Of a DNA stretch of 42,037 nucleotides, positions 26,559-35,606 are shown piece after piece. Within the stretch, counting starts at the first letter, position 1; each line of letters starts with the position of its first letter. Below the pieces are notes generated by a model. The model was not told the DNA's origin. It saw only the letters and a program-made list of their open reading frames with translations, and ran no database searches. This stretch comes from Dolosigranulum pigrum ATCC 51524 (GTDB lineage Bacteria > Bacillota > Bacilli > Lactobacillales > Carnobacteriaceae_A): positions 164,945 through 206,981 of the forward strand of contig NZ_JH601104.1 of the NCBI RefSeq assembly GCF_000245815.1, read 5' to 3'. Both the position numbers and the translations under genes were made by a program.

Positions 26559-27392
26559 TTACTTTAATTGATAATGCGCAATAATTTGGGCCTCAACCGC
26601 GAAGTCTAACATTACTGTCACATGATCTAAAAAAGTACGGCCGTAATCTTCAACCATCTCAGCAAAGCGTTCTGTCCGTGGCTCATGATCCATCTCAACT
26701 TCAATATTATTCGCAAACGAATAAGCAAAAATCCCTTTCATCATCTGTTCCACCATCATACTATGAACTGTTCGATAATGATCCGCCATCTGATTCAACT
26801 GCTGCAAGAAATTACCCGCCTTCGCATTGGACTCCATAATATACTGACGCATGAGGTAATTATAATTCAATTCTTTGCACTGAGCTTTAATCGTTTCAAT
26901 ATCTAGCTCCAGCAATTCAAGTGCCGTCAATTGTTGCTGACGCTCTTGATGAAAGCTCAAACATTCCTGTTCAACTTGTGCTGTGATTTCTGGAATAATC
27001 TCTGTCATCTTCGGCAATTCAACCATAACCGATCGCAATGTCTCCTCATCCGTCTGCGCATCAATCGCCCCAAGCAAGAATTCGATCTTAACCGTCTCTG
27101 TTCCAGCAATATCAGCTGTCAACTGCTCCCGTGCCTCTACTAATATTTTTTGATTCAGACGCTCCAAATCCACTGTTGCTGTCAACACCGACATCGGCTG
27201 CCAATCGGTCTCAAATAGTCGCATCAAATCAAATATCGTCTCACGATTCCCTCTCATTTCTCCAACCTGATAAGCCTGCAAGCGATCCATACTCACCCCA
27301 GATTGTATTGCTAACTGCTCAAGTGTTGTATTATTTTTCTCTACATAAGTGGCTAACGCCTCAACCACCTTCTGACCATCCAACTTAAACAT
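26559..27392 (-). CDS. HTH (XRE-like) protein with long helical C-terminal domain
   Basis: A 277-aa protein. The first 65 residues look like an XRE-type helix-turn-helix (TLEQLAIQSGVSMDRLQAYQ, then IFDLMRLFE). The remaining 200 residues are helical with no recognised enzyme motif and many Glu, Gln and Met residues (MADHYRTVHSMMVEQMMKGI). This could be an effector-binding or dimerisation domain, but no family is recognised. ATG at 27392 follows GAGGAGGG; the open frame upstream is longer but lacks a ribosome site. It stands alone, convergent with the esterase cassette, and could regulate it; that link is speculation. Confidence 0.6.
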   Translation of the reverse strand: MFKLDGQKVVEALATYVEKNNTTLEQLAIQSGVSMDRLQAYQVGEMRGNRETIFDLMRLFETDWQPMSVLTATVDLERLNQKILVEAREQLTADIAGTETVKIEFLLGAIDAQTDEETLRSVMVELPKMTEIIPEITAQVEQECLSFHQERQQQLTALELLELDIETIKAQCKELNYNYLMRQYIMESNAKAGNFLQQLNQMADHYRTVHSMMVEQMMKGIFAYSFANNIEVEMDHEPRTERFAEMVEDYGRTFLDHVTVMLDFAVEAQIIAHYQLK

Positions 27393-27625
27393 CCCATCCC
27401 TCCTCATTCTCTTACAGTATAGCAATAATGAAAACTAACTCACAAGCTATATACTAGCTCTCCTCAATCCCCTTAATAAAACATTCTCGTTAAAGTTCCC
27501 TATTTTTTTAGCATCTAATTTTTAAAGAATGCACAAAAGATTATTGCTTCAAGCAGAAATAGATCAGTTACCCATTAAACTTAAAGATTCTCTATACTTG
27601 ATTGACTTACTTAGCCTTGAATGGA

Positions 27626-28003
27626 CTACTTCATCGCCATTAAATTCTGGACAACCGTTATTGTTCCAATCACTAAGGTAAGTATATAAACGCCTAATCG
27701 TCCCCAAGTTAAAAAATATCTCCCATCACTCTGCTCTTGCAAGCCGTCTTTGAATAAACCACGGAGCTTATACAGCAAGAATATAGTGACAATTATAACT
27801 GCCAATTGGTAAAACGGATAAAACAATGGCAAGCTAATCATCAAGAGTGTCACTAAGCTACTAATAACCGGCACTAACAGCGCATATGGAAGTAATAAAA
27901 AAATTGGGCGGTACCCTTTGTGCCGCCACCACTTCAAAAGTAGCGGAGTCGCCCCCGCATCCAGCACAATAAAAATAGATAGAATATAAAATATCGTCTG
28001 CAT
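27626..28003 (-). CDS. Small membrane protein, DUF3397-like
   Basis: A 125-aa protein with four hydrophobic helices (FYILSIFIVLDAGATPLLL, LLPYALLVPVISSLVTLLMI, PFYQLAVIIVTIFLLYKL, YILTLVIGTITVVQNLMAM). Size and pattern recall the uncharacterised DUF3397 family of Firmicutes. ATG at 28003 lies 8 bases after GGAG. The 233-base gap to the HTH gene downstream (27393-27625) shows no convincing gene. Function unknown. Confidence 0.65.
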   Translation of the reverse strand: MQTIFYILSIFIVLDAGATPLLLKWWRHKGYRPIFLLLPYALLVPVISSLVTLLMISLPLFYPFYQLAVIIVTIFLLYKLRGLFKDGLQEQSDGRYFLTWGRLGVYILTLVIGTITVVQNLMAMK

Positions 28004-28129
28004 CAATCCAGCTCCTTTTCCCCATTATAACAAATTTTGACCATCTTCCACTAAAAACTGAGCAGTCTTTCTCAATAGCAGGTCCTGCTCCGCCACCCAA
28101 ATATCTCTTTCTAAATAAGATGAAATTCG

Positions 28130-29044
28130 CTACATTGACCGTTCCAGTGCTTCAAATTCCTGCAATGTCATTCCTTGTTCAGTTACCCAATCAGCAGCAG
28201 ATCCGCTAGATTTACCCATAACAAACTTGATTAATGCAGAAATTGAGTCAAAAGCAGCATTCTTTTGCAAAATATCATCTTTAATCCAATTATTATTTTT
28301 ATATCTTGCTCTCTCTATTTTAGCCTCTTTTGAGAGTGTGGCTCCATTTTTAGAATAAATTTTGCTTCCTTCTAATAAGATATACAGATCTAATATTTTT
28401 GTGCAGTAGGCTTCGATCACTTCTGAATGTCCACGCGGTTTTCGCCTGTAGTAAAATAAATTTTCTTTATTAGGCCCCTCTATCTCCATTGATTTCCACT
28501 CTTGCTGGACTTTAGGAACAAACACCTTCATCCCTAAAGTCCCTGCCGTTAATGAAATGGTATCCACTATCCGATCTAATTCCGGATTAACTGATAAGTG
28601 TTTAAGACGGTTCGCATGATATTTTGTTTTCAACTTATATCTTTTGGTTTCACGAATTTTTCTGACAAGTGATTGCTTTATATAATTGAACTCATCCTGA
28701 GTTAAGTTCGCTTGCGACATTATAACTGCCACCGCTTCAACGAATTCATACTGCTTATTCTTCCCTATCATATCCTTAATTGATTTTACAAAATACTCTT
28801 GTCCAAAATTATTATGCCCCATAAATAAGATTTTTGAACTAGTTTCTTTATCCTGACCTAAAAGCAAATAAAAAATTAACTGTGATTTAAACTTATTGGA
28901 TCTAAAATAAGATGATTGAAGTGATTCAATGGGGAATTTACATAACTGGTATAATTGATGATTATAGTTACATTCAATAATCCCATTAGGTGAGTTTTCA
29001 ATTAAATTAATCGTAACTTGTGTATCTAAATTGTTCGTCATCAT
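28130..29044 (-). CDS. Divergent GIY-YIG-like protein with DUF4357-like C-terminus
   Basis: A 304-aa protein. Its layout matches an uncharacterised GIY-YIG nuclease subfamily: an N-terminal strand with PNGIIECNYN, a core near residues 50-80, the segment NPELDRIVDTISLTAGTLGM, and a C-terminal domain with LYILLEGSKIYSKNGATLSK and the end SALIKFVMGKSSGSAADWV, which resembles DUF4357. The core itself is poor: where a GIY...YIG pair is expected it reads IFYLLLGQD and ILFMGHNN, and the usual Arg is not evident, so it may be inactive. It looks AT-rich and has no operon partner; it may be acquired. The family call is from memory. Confidence 0.5.
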   Translation of the reverse strand: MMTNNLDTQVTINLIENSPNGIIECNYNHQLYQLCKFPIESLQSSYFRSNKFKSQLIFYLLLGQDKETSSKILFMGHNNFGQEYFVKSIKDMIGKNKQYEFVEAVAVIMSQANLTQDEFNYIKQSLVRKIRETKRYKLKTKYHANRLKHLSVNPELDRIVDTISLTAGTLGMKVFVPKVQQEWKSMEIEGPNKENLFYYRRKPRGHSEVIEAYCTKILDLYILLEGSKIYSKNGATLSKEAKIERARYKNNNWIKDDILQKNAAFDSISALIKFVMGKSSGSAADWVTEQGMTLQEFEALERSM

Positions 29045-29193
29045 ATGTAGCCTTTCAATTTTAAAAAATTATTTTAAGCAAATATCTTATTTACCCACTA
29101 TTCCGTTAGTTCTAAAATAAATTTCCAACGTTCTTATATTTATTTTATCATAGCAACTCATTTAAATATAATCAAATATCAATAGTTCCCACC

Positions 29194-29244
29194 AAAAAAA
29201 GTAGCCTCGCAGCATCTTTCACCTCAGATCCTACTCAGCTACTT
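29194..29244 (-). terminator. Terminator of the thiamine-salvage operon
   Basis: AAGTAGC (29244-29238 on minus) pairs with GCTACTT (29205-29199), followed by TTTTT. It lies 12 bases after the last gene of the operon. Confidence 0.65.
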
Positions 29245-29256
29245 CATTCATATGGC

Positions 29257-30489
29257 TTATTTTCGTGGCTTATCATACCAGTCAGCTAAGAATTGTTCGA
29301 TGACGCGTGCAAATTGAGCTAAGTCATGTTTTTTCACTTTTTCATCTACACTATGAGCTTCACTCAATTCACCAGGCCCATACATAATCGTTGGGATGCC
29401 GTATGTGTGCAACCATCCGCCGTCCGCTACCGTTGTGCTGACTCCTTGTTCTAATTCCGCATCCCAGACAGCTTCATGACACTCACGAAGCAGGTCAAAT
29501 CCCGGATGTTCAGTTGGAATGGTAAAGCTGGGAAAAATCTCTCCACGATCTTCAATCATAGACTCTCCACCCCACTCGAACTGAAGCGGATTTTCTCGCA
29601 ACCAAACATCTCCAGACGCCACATTGTTCAGATAAGTTTCAATTTCGGCAATGACGTCTTCATAATCTTCATTAGGTAAATAATGAACAGTTATCCACAG
29701 TTTGCATTCATCTGCAATAAAGGCTGCATGGCGCCCACCTTCGATAACAGCTGGATTAATCGTGGTTGCTCCGCTCGGCATTCCTGGATAACGCTTCATC
29801 ACGGCCCAGTGCTGTTCTAACTCCTTCAATGCTTGGATGACTTTCATCATCTTCTCGATCGCACTTGCACCGAACAAACCACCACCTGCATGTACCATCT
29901 GACTGCGTGCCCCGTCATGAATGGTCTCCTTGGACTGTACGGTTATCCACCCTGTAATCACGCCACCTTGACCTAATGCTTGGTGATTACTCGTATCGAA
30001 GACTAAAGCTAAGTCCGCTTGTGGTGAATGCTCACAGGCTAATTTCGTTCCTGCTTCACCCACTTCTTCGCCCACCACCGAATGAACAATAATATCTCCT
30101 TTAGGTTGCTTCCCTGCTCGATGGAGTTTCTCCAGGACGTACAGCGCAGAACCAAACGCCCCCTTCATATCACTTGTCCCGCGTCCAATCACATAGTCGC
30201 CTTCTTCTGTTAACTCGAACGGCGGATACTCCCAAAATGCATCATCATCCACCGAAGCCACATCTACATGCCCATTCAAGATCAACTTCGGCGCCTCTGG
30301 ATCTGTTCCTTTCAGCGTCCCAACAATGACACTATCATTATCATAGAGAGGAAAACGTGCCACCTCAAAATCAAGCTCTTCCAAAAATGCCTGAATCTCA
30401 TCCTGCAGTGGATCCGTATTACGCGCCGGTGGACTCTCTGTATTATGCTCCACTAACCACCGAATTAACTCTATCTGTCTTGACTCCAT
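29257..30489 (-). CDS. ylmB: M20-family deacylase, probable formylaminopyrimidine deformylase
   Basis: A 410-aa member of the ArgE/DapE (M20) metallo-amidase family. Metal-ligand motifs are clear: LNGHVDVASVDD, IGRGTSDMKGAFGSAL and VVGEEVGEAGT, with a late His in LSEAHSVDEKV. Sequence alone would allow acetylornithine deacetylase, but the gene is last in a TPP-riboswitch operon with YkoFEDC. In bacilli that context marks YlmB, which deformylates N-formyl-4-amino-5-aminomethyl-2-methylpyrimidine during salvage of degraded thiamine. ATG at 30489 lies 9 bases after AAAGG; the ATG at 30498 abuts that site. It follows ykoC by 34 bases. Confidence 0.8.
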   Translation of the reverse strand: MESRQIELIRWLVEHNTESPPARNTDPLQDEIQAFLEELDFEVARFPLYDNDSVIVGTLKGTDPEAPKLILNGHVDVASVDDDAFWEYPPFELTEEGDYVIGRGTSDMKGAFGSALYVLEKLHRAGKQPKGDIIVHSVVGEEVGEAGTKLACEHSPQADLALVFDTSNHQALGQGGVITGWITVQSKETIHDGARSQMVHAGGGLFGASAIEKMMKVIQALKELEQHWAVMKRYPGMPSGATTINPAVIEGGRHAAFIADECKLWITVHYLPNEDYEDVIAEIETYLNNVASGDVWLRENPLQFEWGGESMIEDRGEIFPSFTIPTEHPGFDLLRECHEAVWDAELEQGVSTTVADGGWLHTYGIPTIMYGPGELSEAHSVDEKVKKHDLAQFARVIEQFLADWYDKPRK

Positions 30490-30523
30490 GCTCTCCATCC
30501 TTTCTCTTTATTCTGATAATTAC

Positions 30524-31222
30524 TTACAATAATATACCCGCTACAATAATACTACTTGGAAATCCGATTAAAAATAAATAGTCATACCAATGCACATTAA
30601 CTTTCAACTTCATCGTCCGATCTTCGGAAAAACCCTTCGCTTCCATTGCTAGCGCTAATTGATCAGCCCAACGTGTCATTCGAATCAACATCGTAAACAG
30701 CGCCTTCGTATCAAACCACCGCGACTTCATATTACGCACTTGAAAGGCTAACTGTGACTGCTTATACTCTTGATGAATCAAGTTGGTTAAATTCAAGGCC
30801 GTCAGAATCGCATAACCCATACTCATCGGCATACGCCCTTGTTGGATAAAACTGGCAATCAATTCATCTTTATCGGTCGTCATCCCATAAGCTACACCAA
30901 TTGAGGCAAATGCACTCAGACGGGTCCCTAGATTAATCCCATTCGTCACGGCTGGATTAACAATGATATGTGCTGCCGTATTTGCCACTTCAGCGGATGA
31001 AGGAAACAACCACGCCGTAAAAAAATAACTGACCGATATGAAGATCATCGGAATTGTAATTAATAACACATTGCGCAACTTAGCATGCTTCGACGTCAAT
31101 AGACATAAGTACGCTAGGATAATAACAGCTACATTCAACTCCCACCGATACGTAAATCCTAAGGCAATTGTCCCTGCAATTAGTGCTAATGTCTTAAATG
31201 TCGGATTAATATGATCAATCAT
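30524..31222 (-). CDS. ykoC: ECF transporter transmembrane (T) component, YkoC-like
   Basis: A 232-aa EcfT-type permease. Several N-terminal membrane helices (TLALIAGTIALGFTY, VAVIILAYLCLL) are followed by the cytoplasmic coupling region (SRWFDTKALFTMLIRMTRWA) and the conserved LAMEAKGF signature that contacts the ATPases. It overlaps the ATPase gene by 4 bases. With ykoD and ykoE it forms an energy-coupling-factor importer predicted to take up a thiamine precursor (hydroxymethylpyrimidine or a related pyrimidine). Confidence 0.88.
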   Translation of the reverse strand: MIDHINPTFKTLALIAGTIALGFTYRWELNVAVIILAYLCLLTSKHAKLRNVLLITIPMIFISVSYFFTAWLFPSSAEVANTAAHIIVNPAVTNGINLGTRLSAFASIGVAYGMTTDKDELIASFIQQGRMPMSMGYAILTALNLTNLIHQEYKQSQLAFQVRNMKSRWFDTKALFTMLIRMTRWADQLALAMEAKGFSEDRTMKLKVNVHWYDYLFLIGFPSSIIVAGILL

Positions 31223-32685
31223 CGATTCACCTTCTTAATGGTTTTATCTTTTAGTTCTAAAACATCATCCGCATACTCATCTACTAGACGTAAATCATGA
31301 CTCGTAAAAATACATGTCATGCCATTTTCTGTCAAGCTTGCTAGACTGTCCATCACCCGACGAGCATTCACAGCATCTTGTCCATAAGTCGGTTCATCAA
31401 CTAAAAGGAGTTCTTGATCTCCTACCGTCATACACAACACAGCTAAGCGGCGCTGTTGTCCTTGAGATAACAACCACGGTGATCGCTCCGCCATCGCTTC
31501 TAATTGATATTGAGATAATCGCTCAACAATATCTGCCTCATCATAACTTAAACCCCATGCCTCAAAGCTTGCCTGAATCTCATCCTGAACGCTTGTCTTC
31601 ACGAACTGCAGAGACGGATCTTGAAAAACAAGACCCATTCTGGCATAAAGATCCGCTTTTTTCATTTGCTGAATATCCTGTCCCGCTAATTTAATCTGAC
31701 CAGAATAATCTCTTGCTCGCAACAGCGCCATGAAGAAGCTCGTCTTTCCCCCACCACTAGGACCAATCAATCCAATCATGCGTCCTTTTGGCATGGTCAA
31801 GTTCACTCGTTCCAATAATGTATGGGTCTCTTGTTCACGTCGGAACCAACGTCGGTGCTTCACCTCTGTGACGTTCTCTAACGTTAGATTATTCACTTCC
31901 AACAAAACCTCATCACTTGTTGCGGTGACCTGTTTCTTCGTATGATCCCATTCCGTATAGATGCCATTCGCTGTTAATAAGTCCCGTTGCTCAACTTCTG
32001 GCAGAACATCAGCTGATACATCAACCAATTGCCCTGACTCATCCAAGAGTAACCATCGATCAACCCATTGCCATAAATCGACTCGGTGATCAATAATCAA
32101 AAACGACTTCCCTTCTGTTTGCATTGCTTCGATTTCAGCCATATAGAACGCTACCGTCTCATCATCTACATTAGCGAACGGTTCATCCAAAATATAAAAT
32201 GGCGCATCGATTAAAGTGGCACAAATAAATGCACACCGTTGCAACTCACCTCCCGAACATTCATCGAACGGTCGGTCCAGTAAATAATCTAACTGAAACC
32301 GTTCAGTATGGCGAGCAATAATCTCATCTATCTTATCCGGATCTGTCTTCACATTTTCCAGACAAAAAACGAGCTCTTCACGCAAGTTCCGCATGCTGAA
32401 TGATAATCGTGCATTCTGAAAGATGGATCGGACATAATGGGTGCGTTCAACGACATTCAGTGGTAACATATCCTGCTCTTGAATACGCATCGTTCCGGAC
32501 AATAAATCCCCGCCATTATCCGGATAATAACCATTAATCAATTTCATTAAGGTACTTTTTCCACTACCACTCTCCCCACACAACAAGACGGTCTGCCCAG
32601 GTTCAATTGCAAGTGATACATCATCTAAAATAGTTGTCGTCTCAAACCCAAAACTTATCTGATTTAACTCTACTAATGGCTTCAC
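31219..32685 (-). CDS. ykoD: ECF transporter ATPase, two fused ABC domains, YkoD-like
   Basis: A 488-aa protein with two complete ABC cassettes. Domain 1 has Walker A CGESGSGKSTL, signature ECSGGELQRCAF and Walker B FYILDEPFAN. Domain 2 (from about residue 265) has GPSGGGKTSFF, LSQGQQRRLAVL and LLLVDEPTYGQD. The fusion replaces separate EcfA1/EcfA2 subunits and is characteristic of the YkoFEDC type. It begins 6 bases after ykoE and overlaps ykoC by 4 bases. Confidence 0.93.
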   Translation of the reverse strand: MKPLVELNQISFGFETTTILDDVSLAIEPGQTVLLCGESGSGKSTLMKLINGYYPDNGGDLLSGTMRIQEQDMLPLNVVERTHYVRSIFQNARLSFSMRNLREELVFCLENVKTDPDKIDEIIARHTERFQLDYLLDRPFDECSGGELQRCAFICATLIDAPFYILDEPFANVDDETVAFYMAEIEAMQTEGKSFLIIDHRVDLWQWVDRWLLLDESGQLVDVSADVLPEVEQRDLLTANGIYTEWDHTKKQVTATSDEVLLEVNNLTLENVTEVKHRRWFRREQETHTLLERVNLTMPKGRMIGLIGPSGGGKTSFFMALLRARDYSGQIKLAGQDIQQMKKADLYARMGLVFQDPSLQFVKTSVQDEIQASFEAWGLSYDEADIVERLSQYQLEAMAERSPWLLSQGQQRRLAVLCMTVGDQELLLVDEPTYGQDAVNARRVMDSLASLTENGMTCIFTSHDLRLVDEYADDVLELKDKTIKKVNR

Positions 32686-32691
32686 AACAAT

Positions 32692-33258
32692 CTACCCAGA
32701 CACTTTCACAACGCCAGCTTCTTTCATCTTATCACACAAGAATTTTGCTAAGAAACCAGTGAAGAACAATGAACTTGCTAGACGTACAACAAAGATAACC
32801 AGCACAAATTTCCAATCCAGTGCCAGATAATTATCTTTCCATCCTGTATAGATAAACGTTGCTATAGCACAAAAAGTAGCGCCTAACATTGTTGTCTTGT
32901 ACGAATAGTCTTTATATCCAGTAACAGCAAATCCGGCTTCAACCGCCACTCCTTGAATCAATCCACTGACAAGGACCATTACTCCAAACATATTCCCAAT
33001 CAGCACTTCAACTAAAGCCGCCGTAATCTCCGTTAATGTTCCGACAAATGGTTTGCGCACGAAATAAATCGTAAAGACCGGTGCCATATACCAAATTCCT
33101 TGCAACATCCCAAATCCAAGTGGAGCTAATCCCATTGGTGTCAGAAGTGCTGTCAATGTTGATCCTAAGTAAACAGCCAGTAAATAGATAATACCTAATA
33201 CTACCGTCACCAGTGACATAAAAATATAATCGCGTAATTGTAATGGTTCTTTATTCAT
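32692..33258 (-). CDS. ykoE: ECF transporter substrate-binding (S) component, YkoE-like
   Basis: A 188-aa membrane protein with about six helices (LVTVVLGIIYLLAVYLGSTL; GNMFGVMVLVSGLIQGVAV; KFVLVIFVVRLASSLFFTGF). Length and topology are those of an S component that binds the vitamin precursor. GGAGGAG for its ATG lies inside the end of ykoF, which it overlaps by 8 bases. Position between ykoF and ykoD identifies it as YkoE. Confidence 0.88.
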   Translation of the reverse strand: MNKEPLQLRDYIFMSLVTVVLGIIYLLAVYLGSTLTALLTPMGLAPLGFGMLQGIWYMAPVFTIYFVRKPFVGTLTEITAALVEVLIGNMFGVMVLVSGLIQGVAVEAGFAVTGYKDYSYKTTMLGATFCAIATFIYTGWKDNYLALDWKFVLVIFVVRLASSLFFTGFLAKFLCDKMKEAGVVKVSG

Positions 33259-33880
33259 CGATATCTCCTCCTGGAATATTCATGTGCAACGTTAATTCAA
33301 TGACATAATGACTGACTCGTTCCTGCACAAACCAACATACATCTTCCAAATAATGAAACACCTCATGCACATCGCCCGACAGAACTGTCCCATAATGAGC
33401 TGACTCCTTGATCACACCGCGGTCAATCCCTTTATTCACAGCATCAGCAATCACCGACATATAGTCTGCTTGCCCAAGTGGATAGAGAGAAAACTGCCCC
33501 AATACATCAAAGTGAATATCTGCCACACTAGAGGCATTCACTCGCTTATTCTCTGACTCCGGAGCTTTATAATCACTATCTACATCGCCCGGACACCCTT
33601 GTGAAATCGTCGCATGTAAGCTCATATGCGTGCCTTCTTGATAAGCATGTAGTATACAAGCAGCTAGTGCATCGAATACCGCTTCTTGCTCACCCCGGTA
33701 AGTCGTTCCAACATGCGTCGTCTGCGCCCACACATTGGACAAATCAACTTGTCCAACTGCTCCTAATATAATATCGACAAACTGATCGCTCATCGGGCTC
33801 AGCGTAAAATTCACCCCTACAATATCTTGCTTAGAACCTGGTACCCCTGCTTGACATTCACCATAACTTACATATTCCAT
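33251..33880 (-). CDS. ykoF: Thiamine/HMP-binding protein, YkoF-like
   Basis: A 209-aa soluble protein with two similar halves: FTLSPMSDQFVDIILGAVGQ in the first and FSLYPLGQADYMSVIADAVN in the second, matching the tandem ACT-like fold of YkoF, which binds thiamine and hydroxymethylpyrimidine. The first half continues TTHVGTTYRGEQEAVFD and the second YGTVLSGDVHEVFHYLED, again parallel. ATG at 33880 was chosen over GTG at 33889, which lies only 2 bases after AAAGGA. First gene behind the TPP riboswitch, supporting a role in thiamine-precursor uptake. Confidence 0.88.
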   Translation of the reverse strand: MEYVSYGECQAGVPGSKQDIVGVNFTLSPMSDQFVDIILGAVGQVDLSNVWAQTTHVGTTYRGEQEAVFDALAACILHAYQEGTHMSLHATISQGCPGDVDSDYKAPESENKRVNASSVADIHFDVLGQFSLYPLGQADYMSVIADAVNKGIDRGVIKESAHYGTVLSGDVHEVFHYLEDVCWFVQERVSHYVIELTLHMNIPGGDIDE

Positions 33881-33942
33881 AATTATCACAATCCTTTCTA
33901 ATAACCTAACACTGACCAGCTAAACCTTAAAAAAATTCCATG

Positions 33943-33977
33943 CAAAAAAGCCACCTCCCTATCATTGGAAAGTGGCC
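33943..33977 (-). terminator. Riboswitch-controlled terminator before ykoF
   Basis: On minus, GCCACTTTCC pairs imperfectly with GGGAGGTGGC, followed by TTTTTTG. It lies between the TPP aptamer and ykoF, as expected for an expression platform that stops transcription when TPP is bound. Confidence 0.75.
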
Positions 33978-34056
33978 TGACTCATAAATCAATTAACTCA
34001 TATGAAATAAATGGATTTCAGTTATTAATCAATCCAAAATTCATTCCATCATATAT

Positions 34057-34137
34057 TGGCACTTCCCTACGCTAGTATCACCTAGATCAGGTTCAAAGGG
34101 TCAGATATCTCTTCTCAGCAAATTGCTCCCCTAGTAC
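34057..34137 (-). promoter_or_regulatory. TPP (thi-box) riboswitch
   Basis: The transcript carries the conserved thi-box words in order: ACTAGGGGAGC, GCTGAGA, GACCCTTTGAACCTGATC, TAGGTGATACTAGCG and TAGGGAAGTG. These form the TPP aptamer, placed between a promoter and a terminator ahead of ykoF. High thiamine pyrophosphate should repress the ykoFEDC-ylmB operon. Confidence 0.97.
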
Positions 34138-34157
34138 GTCTATTCAATTGTAACTCA

Positions 34158-34186
34158 ACTCTAGCATACCCATTACCTAATGTCAA
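34158..34186 (-). promoter_or_regulatory. Promoter of the riboswitch operon
   Basis: A perfect TTGACA (34181-34186), 17-base spacer, TAGAGT (34158-34163). Transcription would start just ahead of the TPP aptamer. Confidence 0.75.
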
Positions 34187-34267
34187 TTGCCTTCACCGTT
34201 TTAGAGTACAATGTCGTATGCCAAGCAATAAACAACTCAATACTTCGAGATTTCCCCTATGGTTTAC

Positions 34268-35488
34268 TTAACTTAATTGTTCCAATTCAGTCTCGATCGC
34301 CTGCATGATATGATCCCAGGAATGTGTTAGGATGCGGCGGTGAATGTCTTCGGGAATTCTTTCTTGATTTTTAATTCGTTCGATTTGCTTGTCTATTCCC
34401 TGAGCTAATCTTTCGACAAAGGGATCAATCTCCGATTCGTATGGTTCATCAATTGACTTCAACTTCGGCATATCAACATATTCAATGGCACTACTTTGGT
34501 TAATGTCATCACCAAGTGTTTGGATCAGCCCTTCGATTTCAGTCACTACCACACGCATGCCACAACCTAATGCTTCAATCGCAATCAGACCGAGTCCCTC
34601 ATAATAACTAGGCAACACATAGATATCGGCTGCTCTCATTTGATTGGCCAAAGTCAGTTGACTAGATGTATTGCTGATCTGAAAATTCATGGAATGACCT
34701 GTATTCTCCCACAACATTATTTTTTCATCTATATCAACATTTCCGATTAGATTAAGCTGAAGATTATCATGTTTTTCTTCTAGCGTTTTAAATGATTTGC
34801 ACAACTCATAGACACCTTTGGCATGGGATAATTTCCCGGCAAATAAAATATTTATCCGCCCTTCATTTTCTCGAGGCGAGTCCGGTCTGTAAAAAATATT
34901 GCTATTATAGCCGCCTCCCATAACGATAATTTTTTCTTTATCCACGTTGAAAATATCTGAAATGGGCGCTACATCTTTTTGACTTAATGCCAAAACTTTG
35001 TCAGCTCGGTTTAAATCATGGACCCAGTTTTCAAATAATTCCGGATTTAGGTTCGTTTGTCTAATGTCTGTCCCATGATTGATAAGCATGACCGGTTTGT
35101 CATCAAACACATCAAGCACTAAGCTACTTAGCATCCAGCAGTGATGTGAAATAATTACATCCGGTTCGAATGCTTCCTTTGCTGTTTCCAATTGCTTTAA
35201 AAAAGCCGCGCGCCAATTGCTGATCATTTCCTGAGTCAGATCACTGTACTTAGTAGATTCATATGGCATCTCATCACTCATACCCACTATGGGAAATGTC
35301 AACGTGCCTTGTTTAAATTCAACCGGATATTTTTTTGTTTGTTCCGCAAACTCTATGGGGATACCGTCTTGCACACCGTAAACCACCGCATTTTCGTGTT
35401 GTTTTTCCATGTATTGAACAGTGTTGGTAAAATAGACGCCACTCCCCGTTTTTTTAGGAAGTTGAGCTAACACATGAAGTATTCTCAT
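34268..35488 (-). CDS. Glycosyltransferase family 4 (GT-B)
   Basis: A 406-aa retaining glycosyltransferase. The N-terminus MRILHVLAQLPKKTGSGVYF is the glycine-containing acceptor-side loop of GT4 enzymes; ISHHCWMLSSL and LINHGTDIRQ follow. The C-terminal nucleotide-sugar half has NILFAGKLSHAKGVYELCKS and the E-x7-E motif in YYEGLGLIAIEALGCGMRVV. AAAAGG precedes ATG at 35488. It is not in a recognisable polysaccharide cluster; neighbours are the thiamine operon and an IS relic. The sugar donor and acceptor (glycolipid, glycoprotein or wall glycan) cannot be told. Confidence 0.88.
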   Translation of the reverse strand: MRILHVLAQLPKKTGSGVYFTNTVQYMEKQHENAVVYGVQDGIPIEFAEQTKKYPVEFKQGTLTFPIVGMSDEMPYESTKYSDLTQEMISNWRAAFLKQLETAKEAFEPDVIISHHCWMLSSLVLDVFDDKPVMLINHGTDIRQTNLNPELFENWVHDLNRADKVLALSQKDVAPISDIFNVDKEKIIVMGGGYNSNIFYRPDSPRENEGRINILFAGKLSHAKGVYELCKSFKTLEEKHDNLQLNLIGNVDIDEKIMLWENTGHSMNFQISNTSSQLTLANQMRAADIYVLPSYYEGLGLIAIEALGCGMRVVVTEIEGLIQTLGDDINQSSAIEYVDMPKLKSIDEPYESEIDPFVERLAQGIDKQIERIKNQERIPEDIHRRILTHSWDHIMQAIETELEQLS

Positions 35489-35606
35489 ATAACCATCCTT
35501 TTCTTAATCAATATCAATTTTCTATTGCAGTAGAACCACAATAGGTTTCTTTATTTTTCACACTCTAAATCAGTCATCAGGATACGAACAATCCAAATTA
35601 AACCAA

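Noticed and set aside
27529..27681. 50-codon plus-strand frame starting MHKRLLLQAEIDQL
   Set aside because: No ribosome site, AT-rich surroundings, and its end overlaps the small membrane protein on the other strand. It could be a relic, but nothing supports translation.
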